NCBI GenBank assembly: GCA_023412975.1
Contig: JAEZRB010000010.1
Location: 1-6,266 of the forward strand
DNA length: 6,266 nucleotides
Direction of reading: 5' to 3'
Source: Bacteroidota bacterium
GTDB taxonomy: Bacteria; Bacteroidota; Bacteroidia; Chitinophagales; Chitinophagaceae
This document shows positions 5,711 to 6,266 of this stretch, piece after piece. How positions within the stretch are numbered: the first letter of the stretch is position 1; each line of letters starts with the position of its first letter. The position numbers were made by a program, and so were the translations under genes. Below the pieces are notes generated by a model. That model worked only from the letters and a program-made list of their open reading frames with translations, was not told the origin of the DNA and made no database searches.

Positions 5711-6266
5711 ATGAGTTTTAATTCTGAATTTGAAAAATACGCGGTCAAGCATCGCAATATTTCCAGCAATACATTGCATAGCTATGCCTCACATCTCGTC
5801 ACTTCGATGACACCAAATATTATCGAAGAGCGCCCTATGAATGTTGCCGTCATGGACGTTTACAGCCGTTTGATGATGGACCGTATCATTTTCCTGGGAT
5901 ACCCTGTCAATGATGAGATCGCGAATATCATCACCGCCCAGCTACTGTTTCTCGACTCCGCCGACAGGACCAGGGATATTAATATGTACATCAATAGCCC
6001 GGGCGGCAGTGTGTACGCCGGTCTTGGTGTGTACGACACTATGCAGTATGTAAGTCCCGATGTGGCAACCATCTGCATTGGCATGGCAGCTTCGATGTCG
6101 TGCGTCTTGCTGGGTGCGGGTTCCAAGGGGAAAAGAGCTGCACTCAAACATTCCCGGATCATGATGCACCAGCCCAGCGGCGCCATAGGCGGCCAGGCCA
6201 GTGATATCGAGATCACCGTGAACGAGATCAGGAAGCTCAAGAAAGAATTGTACGACGTGGTAAATG
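5711..6266 (+). CDS. clpP: ClpP, ATP-dependent Clp protease proteolytic subunit (5' part, cut by window end)
   Basis: The first 185 codons of the serine peptidase that forms the double-heptamer barrel degrading proteins fed in by ClpX or other Clp ATPases. The frame has no stop to the right edge. Residues 1-33 look like a propeptide/leader (MSFNSEFEKYAVKHRN), followed by the family start TPNIIEER. Then come DVYSRLMMDRIIFLG (49-63), INSPGGSVYAGLGVYDT (94-110), the nucleophile motif GMAASM with Ser128, and MMHQP with catalytic His153. The Ser-His spacing of 25 residues equals that of E. coli ClpP (Ser97-His122). The catalytic Asp, expected near residue 202, lies beyond the window. After His the sequence reads HQPSGAIGGQASDIEI where many family members have HQPLGG-x-QGQA. 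The ATG at 5711 gives the usual leader length. The gene is 105 bases after dnaJ, with its own candidate promoter; clpX is a likely next gene but is not visible. Confidence 0.96.
   Translation, partial: MSFNSEFEKYAVKHRNISSNTLHSYASHLVTSMTPNIIEERPMNVAVMDVYSRLMMDRIIFLGYPVNDEIANIITAQLLFLDSADRTRDINMYINSPGGSVYAGLGVYDTMQYVSPDVATICIGMAASMSCVLLGAGSKGKRAALKHSRIMMHQPSGAIGGQASDIEITVNEIRKLKKELYDVVN

Noticed and set aside
5860..6240. A 126-codon open frame on the minus strand at the right end
   Set aside because: It is antisense to clpP, whose plus-strand frame has all expected motifs.

Overview
The window looks like a chromosomal segment from a Bacteroidota bacterium, most plausibly Chitinophagaceae or a close relative (the family level is inference). 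The evidence is two kinds of type IX secretion (T9SS) sorting domain, a PorP/SprF-family outer-membrane protein, and promoters of the TTG-N(about 19)-TAnnTTTG type that are specific to this phylum. I see no mobile element, CRISPR array, tRNA or rRNA. No gene-free stretch exceeds 300 bases.

Region 1 (1-2387, + strand) is a cell-surface/secretion block. It opens with the 3' end of a large PKD/Ig-like repeat protein ending in a gliding-motility-type (type B) T9SS sorting domain. Seven bases later comes a PorP/SprF-family protein, an arrangement like sprB-sprF in Flavobacterium. Next is a very small protein that is almost only a signal peptide plus a type A T9SS sorting domain.

Region 2 (2412-3587, - strand) is a PUA-plus-methyltransferase protein of the RlmI rRNA m5C methyltransferase family, convergent with region 1. 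A divergent intergenic region (3588-3801) separates it from region 3. It holds a near-consensus Bacteroidota promoter for grpE and an inverted repeat just upstream of that promoter.

Region 3 (3802-6266, + strand) is a protein-quality-control block: grpE, dnaJ and the first 185 codons of clpP, which runs off the end. GrpE and DnaJ are the nucleotide-exchange factor and J-domain co-chaperone of DnaK. ClpP is the serine protease core that degrades substrates delivered by ClpX or ClpA/C. A bulged stem-loop lies in the grpE-dnaJ gap. A second hairpin lies at the dnaJ stop codon, followed by a probable separate clpP promoter.

All the proteins belong to known families, and I found no convincing new system. 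The points most worth a second look are the almost cargo-less T9SS sorting-domain protein, the surface-protein/SprF pair, the inverted repeat before the grpE promoter, and the motif I Asp-to-Gly substitution in the methyltransferase.
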